DNA from: Nitrospiraceae bacterium
GTDB taxonomy: Bacteria; Nitrospirota; Nitrospiria; Nitrospirales; UBA8639
DNA length: 7,506 nucleotides
NCBI GenBank assembly: GCA_003523945.1
Contig: DOFS01000371.1
Coordinates: 1-7,506 of the forward strand
Direction of reading: 5' to 3'
Below, in pieces: positions 1 to 6,050 of the stretch (position 1 is the stretch's first letter; each line of letters starts with the position of its first letter). The position numbers were made by a program, and so were the translations under genes. The notes beneath the pieces were generated by a model. That model saw nothing but the letters and a program-made list of their open reading frames with translations. It did not search any database and was not told where the DNA came from.

Positions 1-1418
1 ATACGGTTTTCCCCTATGCGGACCGGCGAAGGATTGGTTGAAAAGCCCAGCGCGAGGTCACCTGCTTTCTTCTTACTTGTTCCTGTCGGTGCCTTGTTCG
101 CCGGCGCCATTCCTGATCCTGTCATGGTCTTGTCCTTACCCATATCCATATCCATATCCATCTTGCCCATGTGCGCCTGCTCCATTTTGATACCTCCCAT
201 CCCCAGCGCGCCCATCATGTTCGAACTTGCCATGAGCTTGCTTTCCGAATCCAGGAGAAACGTGCCGGACGTGGCGATCCGTTCGTCCAAGGCCAGACCC
301 TCAACGATTTCATAGTAGCCGCCTACTTTCGGGCCAAGGGTCACTTTCCGTGGTTCAAACATGCCTTCTCCCCGGACCACATAGACGACCTGTCGGGTAC
401 CGGAATCGAGCACCGCTTCTTCAGAAACCACAAGCTTACTTCCGCGATTCACCTGAATCTGAACGGTCCCATACATGTCCGGTTTCAGACGCAGCTTCGG
501 GTTCTTGAACACCAGCCGAACGGTATTGGTGCGGACCTCCGGGTTGAGGTAGGGATAGATAAAGGTAATCTCCCCTTGAAAGGTTTCTCCAGGATAGGCG
601 GCCAGGGTCAGGATTCCCTCTTGTCCTACTTGGACGAAGGGCATTTCATACTCAAACACTTCAGCCTGCACCCACACGGTAGAAAGGTCGGCAATCGCAT
701 AGAGAGTCATCTCGGGTTTCACCAATGTGCCTTTAAACACCTTCTTGTCGATAACGTACCCGGCGACAGGGGAATAGATCGTCACATAGGTCTGCGGCTT
801 GCCACGACCATCCAACTCATCGATCTGCGCATCCTTTAATGTCCAATGTCGGAGACGGTCGCGCGCGGACTGGACCATTTGTGCCGTCTGATGTCGTGTT
901 TCCAGAAGAGGGCTGTCCTGAATCTGCGCGTTGGCCTTCATCGCTAGCAGATATTCCTCCTGCGCCGACACGAGTTCCTGGCTGTAGAGGGTAAACAAGG
1001 GCTGACCTTTTTTAACAAGTTGCCCGGTGGTATCCACAAAGAGATCTTCCACCCAACCTGAAATGCGAAGATTGATATGGGTGAGACGTTGTTCGTCATA
1101 GTCCACTTTCCCCACGGCACGGATGACCGTCTGGAGCGGGCGCATGCTCACCAGGGCTGTGGTGACGCCAATCAATTGTTGCCGTGCCGGAGTCACCATG
1201 GCATAGGCCTGGCTGGATTCCATCTCCAGGGAAGAATGGCCGCTCATGGTTCCCATATCCTGCATGGGTTGTTCGATATGCTTTGCCTCGTTCGTGGTCA
1301 TTCCCGCTGATTGGAAGTAGGGCCACCAGGATTCTTTGAAAAAGTACAGGCTTGCCACCAGAATACAGAGCAATACTCCGAGAATGATCCAGCGTGGTCG
1401 TGATGTGTGCGTGAGCAT
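1..1418 (-). CDS. cusB: CusB-like RND efflux periplasmic adaptor (partial, C-terminal end off window)
   Basis: This is a membrane fusion protein that would link an inner-membrane RND pump to the outer-membrane channel encoded just upstream, for export of metal from the periplasm. 472 codons are open from ATG 1418 to the left edge with no stop. An AAGGAGAG ribosome site lies just before the start, and the previous gene ends 14 bases away. Residues about 10-27 are a hydrophobic signal anchor. Next come a Met/His patch (M52, M55, M58, H61, M66), a first lipoyl half (about 112-145), a helical hairpin (about 145-200), a second lipoyl half (about 208-240, with YSPVAGYV) and beta-barrel and membrane-proximal domains (about 247-390). 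The tail from about 396 is rich in Met, Asp, His and Lys. In CusB, N-terminal methionines bind Cu(I)/Ag(I), so I infer Cu/Ag rather than Zn/Co/Cd. The adaptor assignment is firm; the substrate is inferred. The long tail is unusual and its end is not visible. Confidence 0.88.
   Translation of the reverse strand, partial: MLTHTSRPRWIILGVLLCILVASLYFFKESWWPYFQSAGMTTNEAKHIEQPMQDMGTMSGHSSLEMESSQAYAMVTPARQQLIGVTTALVSMRPLQTVIRAVGKVDYDEQRLTHINLRISGWVEDLFVDTTGQLVKKGQPLFTLYSQELVSAQEEYLLAMKANAQIQDSPLLETRHQTAQMVQSARDRLRHWTLKDAQIDELDGRGKPQTYVTIYSPVAGYVIDKKVFKGTLVKPEMTLYAIADLSTVWVQAEVFEYEMPFVQVGQEGILTLAAYPGETFQGEITFIYPYLNPEVRTNTVRLVFKNPKLRLKPDMYGTVQIQVNRGSKLVVSEEAVLDSGTRQVVYVVRGEGMFEPRKVTLGPKVGGYYEIVEGLALDERIATSGTFLLDSESKLMASSNMMGALGMGGIKMEQAHMGKMDMDMDMGKDKTMTGSGMAPANKAPTGTSKKKAGDLALGFSTNPSPVRIGENR
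141..161 (-). repeat. CATATC hexanucleotide tandem repeat encoding a Met-Asp run
   Basis: Three and a half tandem copies of CATATC on the plus strand. Read in the adaptor frame on the minus strand they give alternating Met-Asp, roughly residues 420-426. The repeat is inside the coding sequence and its 6-base unit preserves the frame, so copy-number change would lengthen or shorten a possible metal-binding tail without breaking the protein. Confidence 0.8.
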
Positions 1419-1432
1419 CGTGCCTCTCCTTC

Positions 1433-2707
1433 TTACAAGTCCGCGCCGAGCACGCGTTCAAGTTTGGCGACTTGCTGTTCCCGGTTCACGAGCGCCCGAA
1501 TATATTCAAGCCGAAAGGTGATGAGCGCGCGTTCCGCATCGATCAGATCTAAAAAATCCGTGCGATCAGTCCGATAGCCCGCATGGGCGGCTTGGAGAAC
1601 CTGCTGTGCCTGCGGAAGGACGGTGGTGCGATAAAGTTCCAGAACCTCTTGAGTGGCCTGAATTTGCACCACCAGATCCTTGACCTGAAAGCGCGTGAGA
1701 GTGACAAGGGTCTGTTGCTTGGCTTGTGCGGATCGGACCTGCGCCGCCGCTTCCCGCACACCTGCGTCATACTTCGGTTTGGTCCAGAACGCGAAGGGTA
1801 TGTTCACCATCACATTCCCGCCAAATCCGTCGTTGGTGTTGTAGTTTTGCCAGCGCTGGAGTTCCACCCGAAGGTGAGGGTAGTACTGCAATTTGGCCAG
1901 TTGTGTGGCCGACTGAAATCGATTCACTGCCAGATCAGCTTCTTGAAGTTCCGGGCGGAGTCGAAGCGCGTGTTCCTGGAGTTCTTCAAGCGAGCGTGTC
2001 AGCGGTTGAGGATGTGGGGCTCGCGGGATTCCAAGCGGAGCATGGGAATCACGATCCAGAATGGTATTGAGCTGAGCTTGAGCGGTTTCCCGTCGTTGAT
2101 TGAGGACGGGTAATTGTTGGGAAATTTTCGACAGCTCTACTTGAGCGCGCAGGACGTCCACCTGTGTTCGGGTTCCCACTCCGTATTTGGCATTGGCAAT
2201 ATCAAAGAACTGCCTGAGCAATTTTTGCTGTTCATGATGGACCTCAATGGCTTTGTGGGCGAACAACAGCTCAAAAAAGGCCATTTTGACCGCAGCGGTA
2301 ATCTCGCGAATTTTGGCGGCCACGCGTTGTTCCGCCTGGTCGGCTTCCCGTGTCGCCACCTCGGCTTTCTTCGAAAGCAACCCCGGGAAAGGAAATTGTT
2401 GCGCAACCCCGTAGATAACCGTTTGTGTTTTGGTGACATTCAGCGAGTCAGGCGTATTCCACAACTGAACCTTTAATTCGGGGTCGGTCAGGGCTCCCAC
2501 CTGAGGGGCGCGCTCCTTCATGGCCAGGACCTGCTCGTGTGTCGCCGCGATCTCAGGATTCTGTTGAATCGCTTCCTGGATCAGGGGCAAGAGTTCCAAG
2601 GCCGGTTCAGTCGTGTCTGTTGGTTGGGCCGGGAGTGGACCTGGCAAACCAAGCCATACCATACCGAATGCCACTATCACCACGTATCTTGAAATAATCT
2701 GGTGCAT
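1433..2707 (-). CDS. TolC/CusC-family outer-membrane efflux channel
   Basis: Outer-membrane factor of a tripartite RND exporter, forming the trans-periplasmic tunnel docked by the adaptor encoded next. The 424-residue length is normal for the family. Residues 1-27 form a signal peptide with a hydrophobic core (about 9-22) and likely cleavage after LPA. No cysteine follows the signal, so unlike E. coli CusC it should not be lipidated. Two repeated OEP units are seen (about 36-235 and 245-424), each dominated by long Gln/Ala/Glu-rich amphipathic helices typical of the TolC coiled-coil barrel. The segment around GVAQQFPFPG (about 105) matches the usual motif of metal-type OEPs. The start is ATG 2707 with GGAG seven bases upstream. 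It is the middle gene of the operon: the exported small protein lies 172 bases upstream and the adaptor follows after 14 bases. The metal role is inferred from the neighbouring adaptor. Confidence 0.9.
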   Translation of the reverse strand: MHQIISRYVVIVAFGMVWLGLPGPLPAQPTDTTEPALELLPLIQEAIQQNPEIAATHEQVLAMKERAPQVGALTDPELKVQLWNTPDSLNVTKTQTVIYGVAQQFPFPGLLSKKAEVATREADQAEQRVAAKIREITAAVKMAFFELLFAHKAIEVHHEQQKLLRQFFDIANAKYGVGTRTQVDVLRAQVELSKISQQLPVLNQRRETAQAQLNTILDRDSHAPLGIPRAPHPQPLTRSLEELQEHALRLRPELQEADLAVNRFQSATQLAKLQYYPHLRVELQRWQNYNTNDGFGGNVMVNIPFAFWTKPKYDAGVREAAAQVRSAQAKQQTLVTLTRFQVKDLVVQIQATQEVLELYRTTVLPQAQQVLQAAHAGYRTDRTDFLDLIDAERALITFRLEYIRALVNREQQVAKLERVLGADL

Positions 2708-2798
2708 GGTTGACTCCGCTTGTTATGTAGCGACCATAGACCTCTTACCGATTCTGCCTCGTACCCAAAGAAGCAGGAAGGAGAAAATGGTCCTGTCG

Positions 2799-2810
2799 AT
2801 CAGGCCTGAT
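2799..2810. promoter_or_regulatory. 12-bp perfect palindrome in the spacer before the TolC-like gene
   Basis: ATCAGGCCTGAT is a perfect 12-base palindrome about 90 bases upstream of the TolC-like start, inside the 172-base spacer 2708-2879. It could be an operator or a processing site, but a short palindrome can occur by chance. I see no clear -35/-10 pair or strong terminator in this spacer, which fits read-through from the small upstream gene. Confidence 0.2.
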
Positions 2811-2879
2811 GATGTCAGACCGGGATCAGTGAGGTCGTGAATTCAGGGAATTGGTGATGAACGGAGAACGGGGAGGGGA

Positions 2880-3242
2880 TCAAATACGGAAAACCGAGAT
2901 GAGGAGGAGAAGGTCTTTTGGCACCGCCACATGGCCGGTACCGGGCGGAAAGATTAAATTTCTGGAGGAGGGGACAAGGTCAGGGAAAAGCAGGGCCATT
3001 TCGCCAATGAAGGGGGCATGAGCCTGGCTGTTTGAAGGAGTATCGAGACTCGATTGGACCGCGAGGGTTTTAAACCCGTCACAGAACTGAGTAACAGGCT
3101 CTTCCCCCGGCATGGTGCAATCACTCACTTGAGTCACCGGCATGTTGGCAAAGACCGGCACCACGCAGGCATAGGCATTAAAGCTGAACGCGAGGAACAG
3201 ACCAATCAGGAAGTGGGCTAATAGTTTTGGGAAGGACCTCAT
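2880..3242 (-). CDS. Small exported three-cysteine protein, first gene of the efflux cluster
   Basis: I do not recognise a named family. With the start at ATG 3242 the product is 120 residues. This start is preceded by AGGA eight bases upstream and begins directly with a classic signal peptide (MRSFPK, then a hydrophobic core about 7-20) ending AYA before C26. The frame extends upstream to 3359, but that start would put 39 mostly hydrophilic residues before the signal peptide, so I reject it. The mature part has C26, C42 and C54 with nearby methionines (M34, M44) and ends in a hydrophobic stretch (about 108-118). Its place ahead of a metal-type channel and adaptor on the same strand suggests a periplasmic metal-binding accessory protein. 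That role is inferred from position and Cys/Met content only. Confidence 0.65.
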   Translation of the reverse strand: MRSFPKLLAHFLIGLFLAFSFNAYACVVPVFANMPVTQVSDCTMPGEEPVTQFCDGFKTLAVQSSLDTPSNSQAHAPFIGEMALLFPDLVPSSRNLIFPPGTGHVAVPKDLLLLISVFRI

Positions 3243-3290
3243 CAGAGTGATCCTACTCTTAAAATTCTTCTCAGTAAATAGCGTTTCTAG

Positions 3291-3316
3291 CAAGCAGCCG
3301 TTGGGTATGCTGCTTG
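3291..3316 (-). promoter_or_regulatory. Perfect 8-bp inverted repeat in the leader of the efflux operon
   Basis: CAAGCAGC (3291-3298) and GCTGCTTG (3309-3316) are perfect inverted repeats around a 10-base loop. They lie 49-74 bases upstream of the ATG at 3242. No T-run follows on either strand, so it is not a standard terminator. It could be an operator for a metal sensor or an mRNA leader hairpin. It does not resemble the CueR or CusR operator sequences I know. Confidence 0.4.
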
Positions 3317-3687
3317 GGTGCAACCCGAATTCATGGGGTCGAATGATCGTAAACGCCATTTTTGATACTCTTTTTATAGAAGACGATATATGAAGATTTC
3401 ATCGAATAACCTTGAGAAGCAAAAACGCAAGTCATTACTGACCGAACTTGGATTCAGGATCAAGGAAACGGAAAGCTCTTCTGGATGAAGACGGGACAGG
3501 GCAGCTAATACGGAATCAGGGGGTCTCTGGTAAAGAAAGGCAATATTTCTAAGGCCTTGTAACGGTAACCTTTCCCCAACCACATTACTGTTTCGGATTG
3601 GTAGTCGGAAGAGATTAACTGAAATAGTCGCCATCCGATGATCTTACAGGCAGTTTTTTATCGGGTCGCGTTTTAATGTTTGCTTTT
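3317..3687. other. Spacer without a convincing gene
   Basis: This stretch separates the efflux operon from the insertion sequence. A minus-strand frame of 86 codons (3374-3634) has no ribosome site and no recognisable motif. A plus-strand 32-codon frame from ATG 3390 to TGA 3488 encodes a charged helical-looking peptide (start MKISSNNLEKQKRK), also without a clear ribosome site. I annotate neither as a gene. An AT-rich stretch around 3361-3395 is a reasonable place for the promoter of the minus-strand operon, but no convincing -35/-10 pair could be fixed. Confidence 0.4.
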
Positions 3688-3717
3688 GGCGGTGAGTTCA
3701 ACTGGTCGCTGCAACAC
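3688..3717 (+). repeat. Left terminal inverted repeat of the IS30-family element
   Basis: Aligned with the reverse complement of the right end it matches at about 20 of 30 positions. The best-conserved block is AGTTCAA. The inner part ends in TGCAACAC. The transposase TGA stop (3698-3700) lies within it. Confidence 0.7.
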
Positions 3718-4842
3718 AGGCCTGAAATTTCTCCGCTGGGGTTTCGTATTCTAATGTTTTTCTCGGGCGTTCGTTGAACTGCTGAGCCACTTTATTCAGC
3801 TGAGCTTGCGTATACAGGGATAAATCAGTTCCTTTGGGAAAGTACTGCCTGAGCAGGCGGTTCGTATTCTCATTGGATCCACGCTGCCATGGGCTCTTTG
3901 GGTCACAAAAGTACACCGCAATATCGGTCGCGAGAGTGAATTGGCGATGATTCGCCATCTCGGTGCCTCGGTCCCACGTCAAGGATTGATACAGCTCGGT
4001 GGGGAGGCGCTGGGCATGCGCCGCCACAGTTTCCGTATTCTTTTTTTCTATTTTGGCCAACATAACATATCGTGACTGGCGTTCGACCAACGTCGCAATC
4101 TAGCTGTTGTGGGTTCCGCCAATGAGATCGCCTTCCCAATGCCCGGGGACTGCACGATCTTCGACAGAGGCGGGCCGTTCACGAATCGAGACGGCATGCG
4201 TGATTTTCCCCAGGCCTTGTCGCTTTAGACTTGAAGCCCCCGATCGGCGAATGGCTCGTTTGGTTCGGAGACAGGCCTGCAGCTCCTTTTTCAAGACGCC
4301 TCTGGCCTGAATAAACAGGCTGCGATAGATGGTTTCGTGGGACACGCGTTTGTGTTCTCGCGCAGGGTATTGTCTCTTCAACCACCCGGCGATTTGCTGG
4401 GGCGACCACTGCTGGTTGAGCTTGGCCGCGACGACCTGAGCTAAGAAGCGATGCTGAGCAAGCTTGCACTGTTTGGGCCGGTGCGCTCGATCCCAGGTGG
4501 CGTGGTCTGCCGCCGACGCCCGATAGCCATCATATCCCCCATTGCGATGGAGTTCACGACTGATCGTTGAGGGAGGGCGTTCCAATCGAAGAGCAATAGA
4601 GCGAATGGACTGATGGCTGGCTAACCCACGGGAAATCTCTTCGCGTTCCCACAGGCTCAGGGCGAATCGTGATCTGTTCTCTTGGGAGGACGAATACCAC
4701 CGCTGGGCTCAAGAATAGAGGAGGACTGCCGCTCAAAGAGGCGGCCAATCGACCTCATGGATTCGCCACGCTGCCATCGATTCCAAATGTCCGCCCGTTG
4801 TTCCGCGCTATAATAGATTCGGGTTCGTTGTTTCATCGCCAC
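3698..4842 (-). pseudogene. IS30-family transposase, broken by a frameshift and an amber stop
   Basis: DDE transposase of the IS30 family. The start is GTG 4842 or, better spaced from GGAG, ATG 4836. The reading frame carries an N-terminal helix-turn-helix (SAEQRADIWNRWQRGESM). It shifts near 4673-4674, where AGAACAGATCACGA lacks one base relative to the expected Arg-Thr-Arg-Ser codons. The second frame continues with REEISRGLASHQSIRSIA and STISRELHRNGGYD, the second DNA-binding region. The catalytic core is intact: D239 in WEGDLI, D291 in TWDRGTEM and E325 in GSNENTN, with 33 residues between the last two. A TAG at 4100-4102 (codon 248 of the reconstructed protein) interrupts the core between D239 and D291. 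Repaired length would be about 381 residues. Two independent lesions make an active product unlikely. Confidence 0.88.
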
Positions 4843-4868
4843 ACTCCATCTCTAGAAGGTAAGATAAA

Positions 4869-4898
4869 GTGTGGCGTTGATCAATTGAACTTACAGTC
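4869..4898 (-). repeat. Right terminal inverted repeat of the IS30-family element
   Basis: Partner of the repeat at 3688-3717, sharing GTGT, GC, and TTGAACT blocks in inverted orientation. It lies 27 bases upstream of the transposase GTG start. Confidence 0.65.
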
Positions 4899-4903
4899 GC
4901 TTA

Positions 4904-4920
4904 CGGCCACAAGCGGACAG
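4904..4920 (+). repeat. Flanking repeat copy 1 (CGGCCAYAAGCGGACAG)
   Basis: Identical at 16 of 17 bases to 6718-6734 in the same orientation. It sits immediately outside the right end of the insertion sequence and 10 bases before the FRG gene stop codon. It may mark one boundary of the FRG-recombinase cassette. Confidence 0.65.
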
Positions 4921-4930
4921 AATTAATGTA

Positions 4931-5848
4931 CTACGATTTACGTCCATATTGCCCGTAGTTGAATCGACTTCCACTCATGTTTGCTTGTAACGCGGCTCCG
5001 GCTAAGTCAGGGAATAAAGCGGCGTTGTTGATTCCCATCAGATTCAGGTCATGAATCGCCGTCCCGGCCTCCTGACCAGGAATGACGAACTTCTCTAACC
5101 GGCTGCCGAGATTGCGACTCACTAGGTATCTTTCCAAATCGACATGCACATCATGCATGAGGTATGTGAATAATCCCTGCTGCGCATGAAGCCTAGCATT
5201 TCTGAATTCGGGCGTATCTAAGAGTCGAAATTCGTCCTCGACGAAGATGTCATCGTGGCATGACAGAGCCCATATTACGAATGGCTCGTTGGGGATTGCC
5301 ATCGGACCACCCAACCCCGCCACTGCACTCTCAAAGCTGGTGGCGCAGAAATTTTTAGCTCCATCTACTCCGTACTTCTCAGCCGTAGACAGACGCACCT
5401 CGTCTGCCGCTATCTTGAAGGTATCAATGGCCGCGAAATACGCGGCAATATACGGGCTTCGCGTCCAGTCCAGAATTGGTGTGGTGAGTCCGTGATGCCT
5501 TCCCAGCGCAAGCCAGGTGTCAATATCTTCCTTAGGTGGAAGTTGGACTTCCGGAAGTCGCCGAGCAAAGTGCATAAAGGGGCTAAGGTAACGAATTCGA
5601 AACTTTTCGAGCGCGCCTTCGGAAAACATCTCACTTATTTTTCGTTCCGGGTTGCCTTTCTTTTGTCGACCAAGCCAACGCTCGAATTCCGATGCAAGGT
5701 TCCAGTCTGCGTTCCCGTGGCCGCGATATATATGACCACCGATATACCGTCCTTCGTCGATGCGAAGTTCTGCAATAAAGTCGTCCCACGTCTCGCATTC
5801 TGTTATGGCGACCCCTGTTTCCGGGTCAGGATTTCTTTTGACGCTCAT
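4931..5848 (-). CDS. FRG-domain protein
   Basis: 305 residues, soluble, with no signal peptide or membrane segment. The FRG domain spans most of the protein. YRGHGNADWNL (41-51) carries the F/Y-R-G motif that names the family. LGRHHGLTTPILDWTRSP (115-132) matches the conserved H-x-G-x-x-T-x-x-L-D-W-T block. RLHAQQGLFTY (219-229) and INNAALFPDLAG (273-284) match the conserved C-terminal blocks. All hallmark motifs are present, so the gene looks intact. The start is ATG 5848: an in-frame TAG lies two codons upstream, so no longer version exists. The ribosome site is weak. The biochemical activity of FRG domains is not something I can state; such proteins recur near mobile elements and defence genes. 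Here it lies between a dead insertion sequence and a dead recombinase. An accessory, possibly phage-defence or toxin-like, role is inferred from context only. Confidence 0.85.
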   Translation of the reverse strand: MSVKRNPDPETGVAITECETWDDFIAELRIDEGRYIGGHIYRGHGNADWNLASEFERWLGRQKKGNPERKISEMFSEGALEKFRIRYLSPFMHFARRLPEVQLPPKEDIDTWLALGRHHGLTTPILDWTRSPYIAAYFAAIDTFKIAADEVRLSTAEKYGVDGAKNFCATSFESAVAGLGGPMAIPNEPFVIWALSCHDDIFVEDEFRLLDTPEFRNARLHAQQGLFTYLMHDVHVDLERYLVSRNLGSRLEKFVIPGQEAGTAIHDLNLMGINNAALFPDLAGAALQANMSGSRFNYGQYGRKS

Positions 5849-5882
5849 TTGCTATTACCGTAAAAGCCATCAGTGGAATCAG

Positions 5883-5912
5883 ATAAGAAAATCGATCCAT
5901 ATCGTTCGTCAA
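5883..5912 (-). promoter_or_regulatory. Candidate promoter of the FRG gene
   Basis: On the minus strand, TTGACG (5907-5912) is 18 bases from TCTTAT (5883-5888). Five of six and four of six bases match the sigma-70 consensus. This would start transcription about 28 bases before the FRG ATG. It is by eye only. Confidence 0.3.
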
Positions 5913-5913
5913 C

Positions 5914-5940
5914 AAAAAAACGCGGAAAGGCTGAAGCCTT
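5914..5940 (-). terminator. Hairpin with nearby T-run upstream of the FRG gene (weak terminator candidate)
   Basis: AAGGCT and AGCCTT (5927-5932 and 5935-5940) are perfect inverted repeats. On the minus strand they are followed, after a six-base gap, by seven T residues (5914-5920). The gap makes it sub-optimal as an intrinsic terminator, but it could block read-through into the FRG gene. Confidence 0.25.
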
Positions 5941-5957
5941 GATTCGTCAACGCCTGA

Positions 5958-5977
5958 AAGTCCGCTTTGGGTTGCGG
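5958..5977 (-). repeat. Inverted, diverged third copy of the AAGCGGAC repeat
   Basis: On the minus strand this reads CCGCAACCCAAAGCGGACTT. It shares CC and the AAGCGGAC core (10 of 14 positions) with the copies at 4904-4920 and 6718-6734, but in opposite orientation. It directly abuts the solitary insertion-sequence end. Confidence 0.4.
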
Positions 5978-5978
5978 T

Positions 5979-5998
5979 TTCAACCGGTCGTTGCAACA
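5979..5998 (+). mobile_element. Solitary IS30-type terminal repeat (element remnant)
   Basis: TTCAACCGGTCGTTGCAACA differs at only two positions from the matching part of the left end of the intact-ended element (TTCAACTGGTCGCTGCAACA, 3697-3716). Read on the minus strand it encodes V-A-T-T-G-stop, parallel to the V-A-A-T-S-stop at the end of the neighbouring transposase. No transposase coding sequence continues inward, so only the end survives. Confidence 0.6.
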
Positions 5999-6018
5999 TC
6001 TCCCACCTCGATCATAAT
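5991..6018 (+). promoter_or_regulatory. Candidate promoter of the recombinase gene, -35 inside the IS end
   Basis: TTGCAA (5991-5996) and CATAAT (6013-6018) with a 16-base spacer give a plausible sigma-70 promoter about 30 bases before the recombinase ATG. The -35 hexamer is part of the IS30-type end. Confidence 0.3.
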
Positions 6019-6050
6019 TATAACTCCACTGAAAAAGTAGGGCTATTATT

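Larger units (their letters stand above)
3688..4898 (-). mobile_element. IS30-family insertion sequence, complete ends, inactive transposase
   Basis: An element of about 1.2 kb bounded by imperfect inverted repeats (3688-3717 and 4869-4898) and filled by one transposase gene on the minus strand. The transposase stop codon falls inside the left repeat. The flanks next to the proposed ends (TT on the left, GC on the right) do not form an obvious target duplication. Either the ends are off by a few bases or the duplication has decayed. Family assignment rests on the paired N-terminal helix-turn-helix regions and the DD(33)E spacing. Confidence 0.85.

Noticed and set aside
171..839. Long plus-strand open frame of 222 codons opposite the adaptor gene
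   Set aside because: It is antisense to a clear adaptor frame, has no family-like motifs, and is a shadow of GC-rich codon use.
1583..2476. Plus-strand open frames opposite the TolC-like gene
   Set aside because: No recognisable domains or ribosome sites; the minus-strand channel gene explains the region.
3243..3359. Upstream start (3359) for the small exported protein, giving 159 residues
   Set aside because: It would place 39 mostly hydrophilic residues before a clean signal peptide, whereas ATG 3242 has its own ribosome site and begins the signal directly.
3374..3634. 86-codon minus-strand frame between the operon and the insertion sequence
   Set aside because: No ribosome site, no motif, and unremarkable composition; left as part of the spacer.
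5247..5863. Plus-strand frames opposite the FRG gene
   Set aside because: The FRG motifs on the minus strand are unambiguous and the opposite frames show nothing recognisable.
5904..5950. TTCGTCAAC occurring twice (near 5905 and 5943) as a possible repeat array
   Set aside because: Only two short copies without regular spacing; too short to separate from chance, and no CRISPR-like structure.
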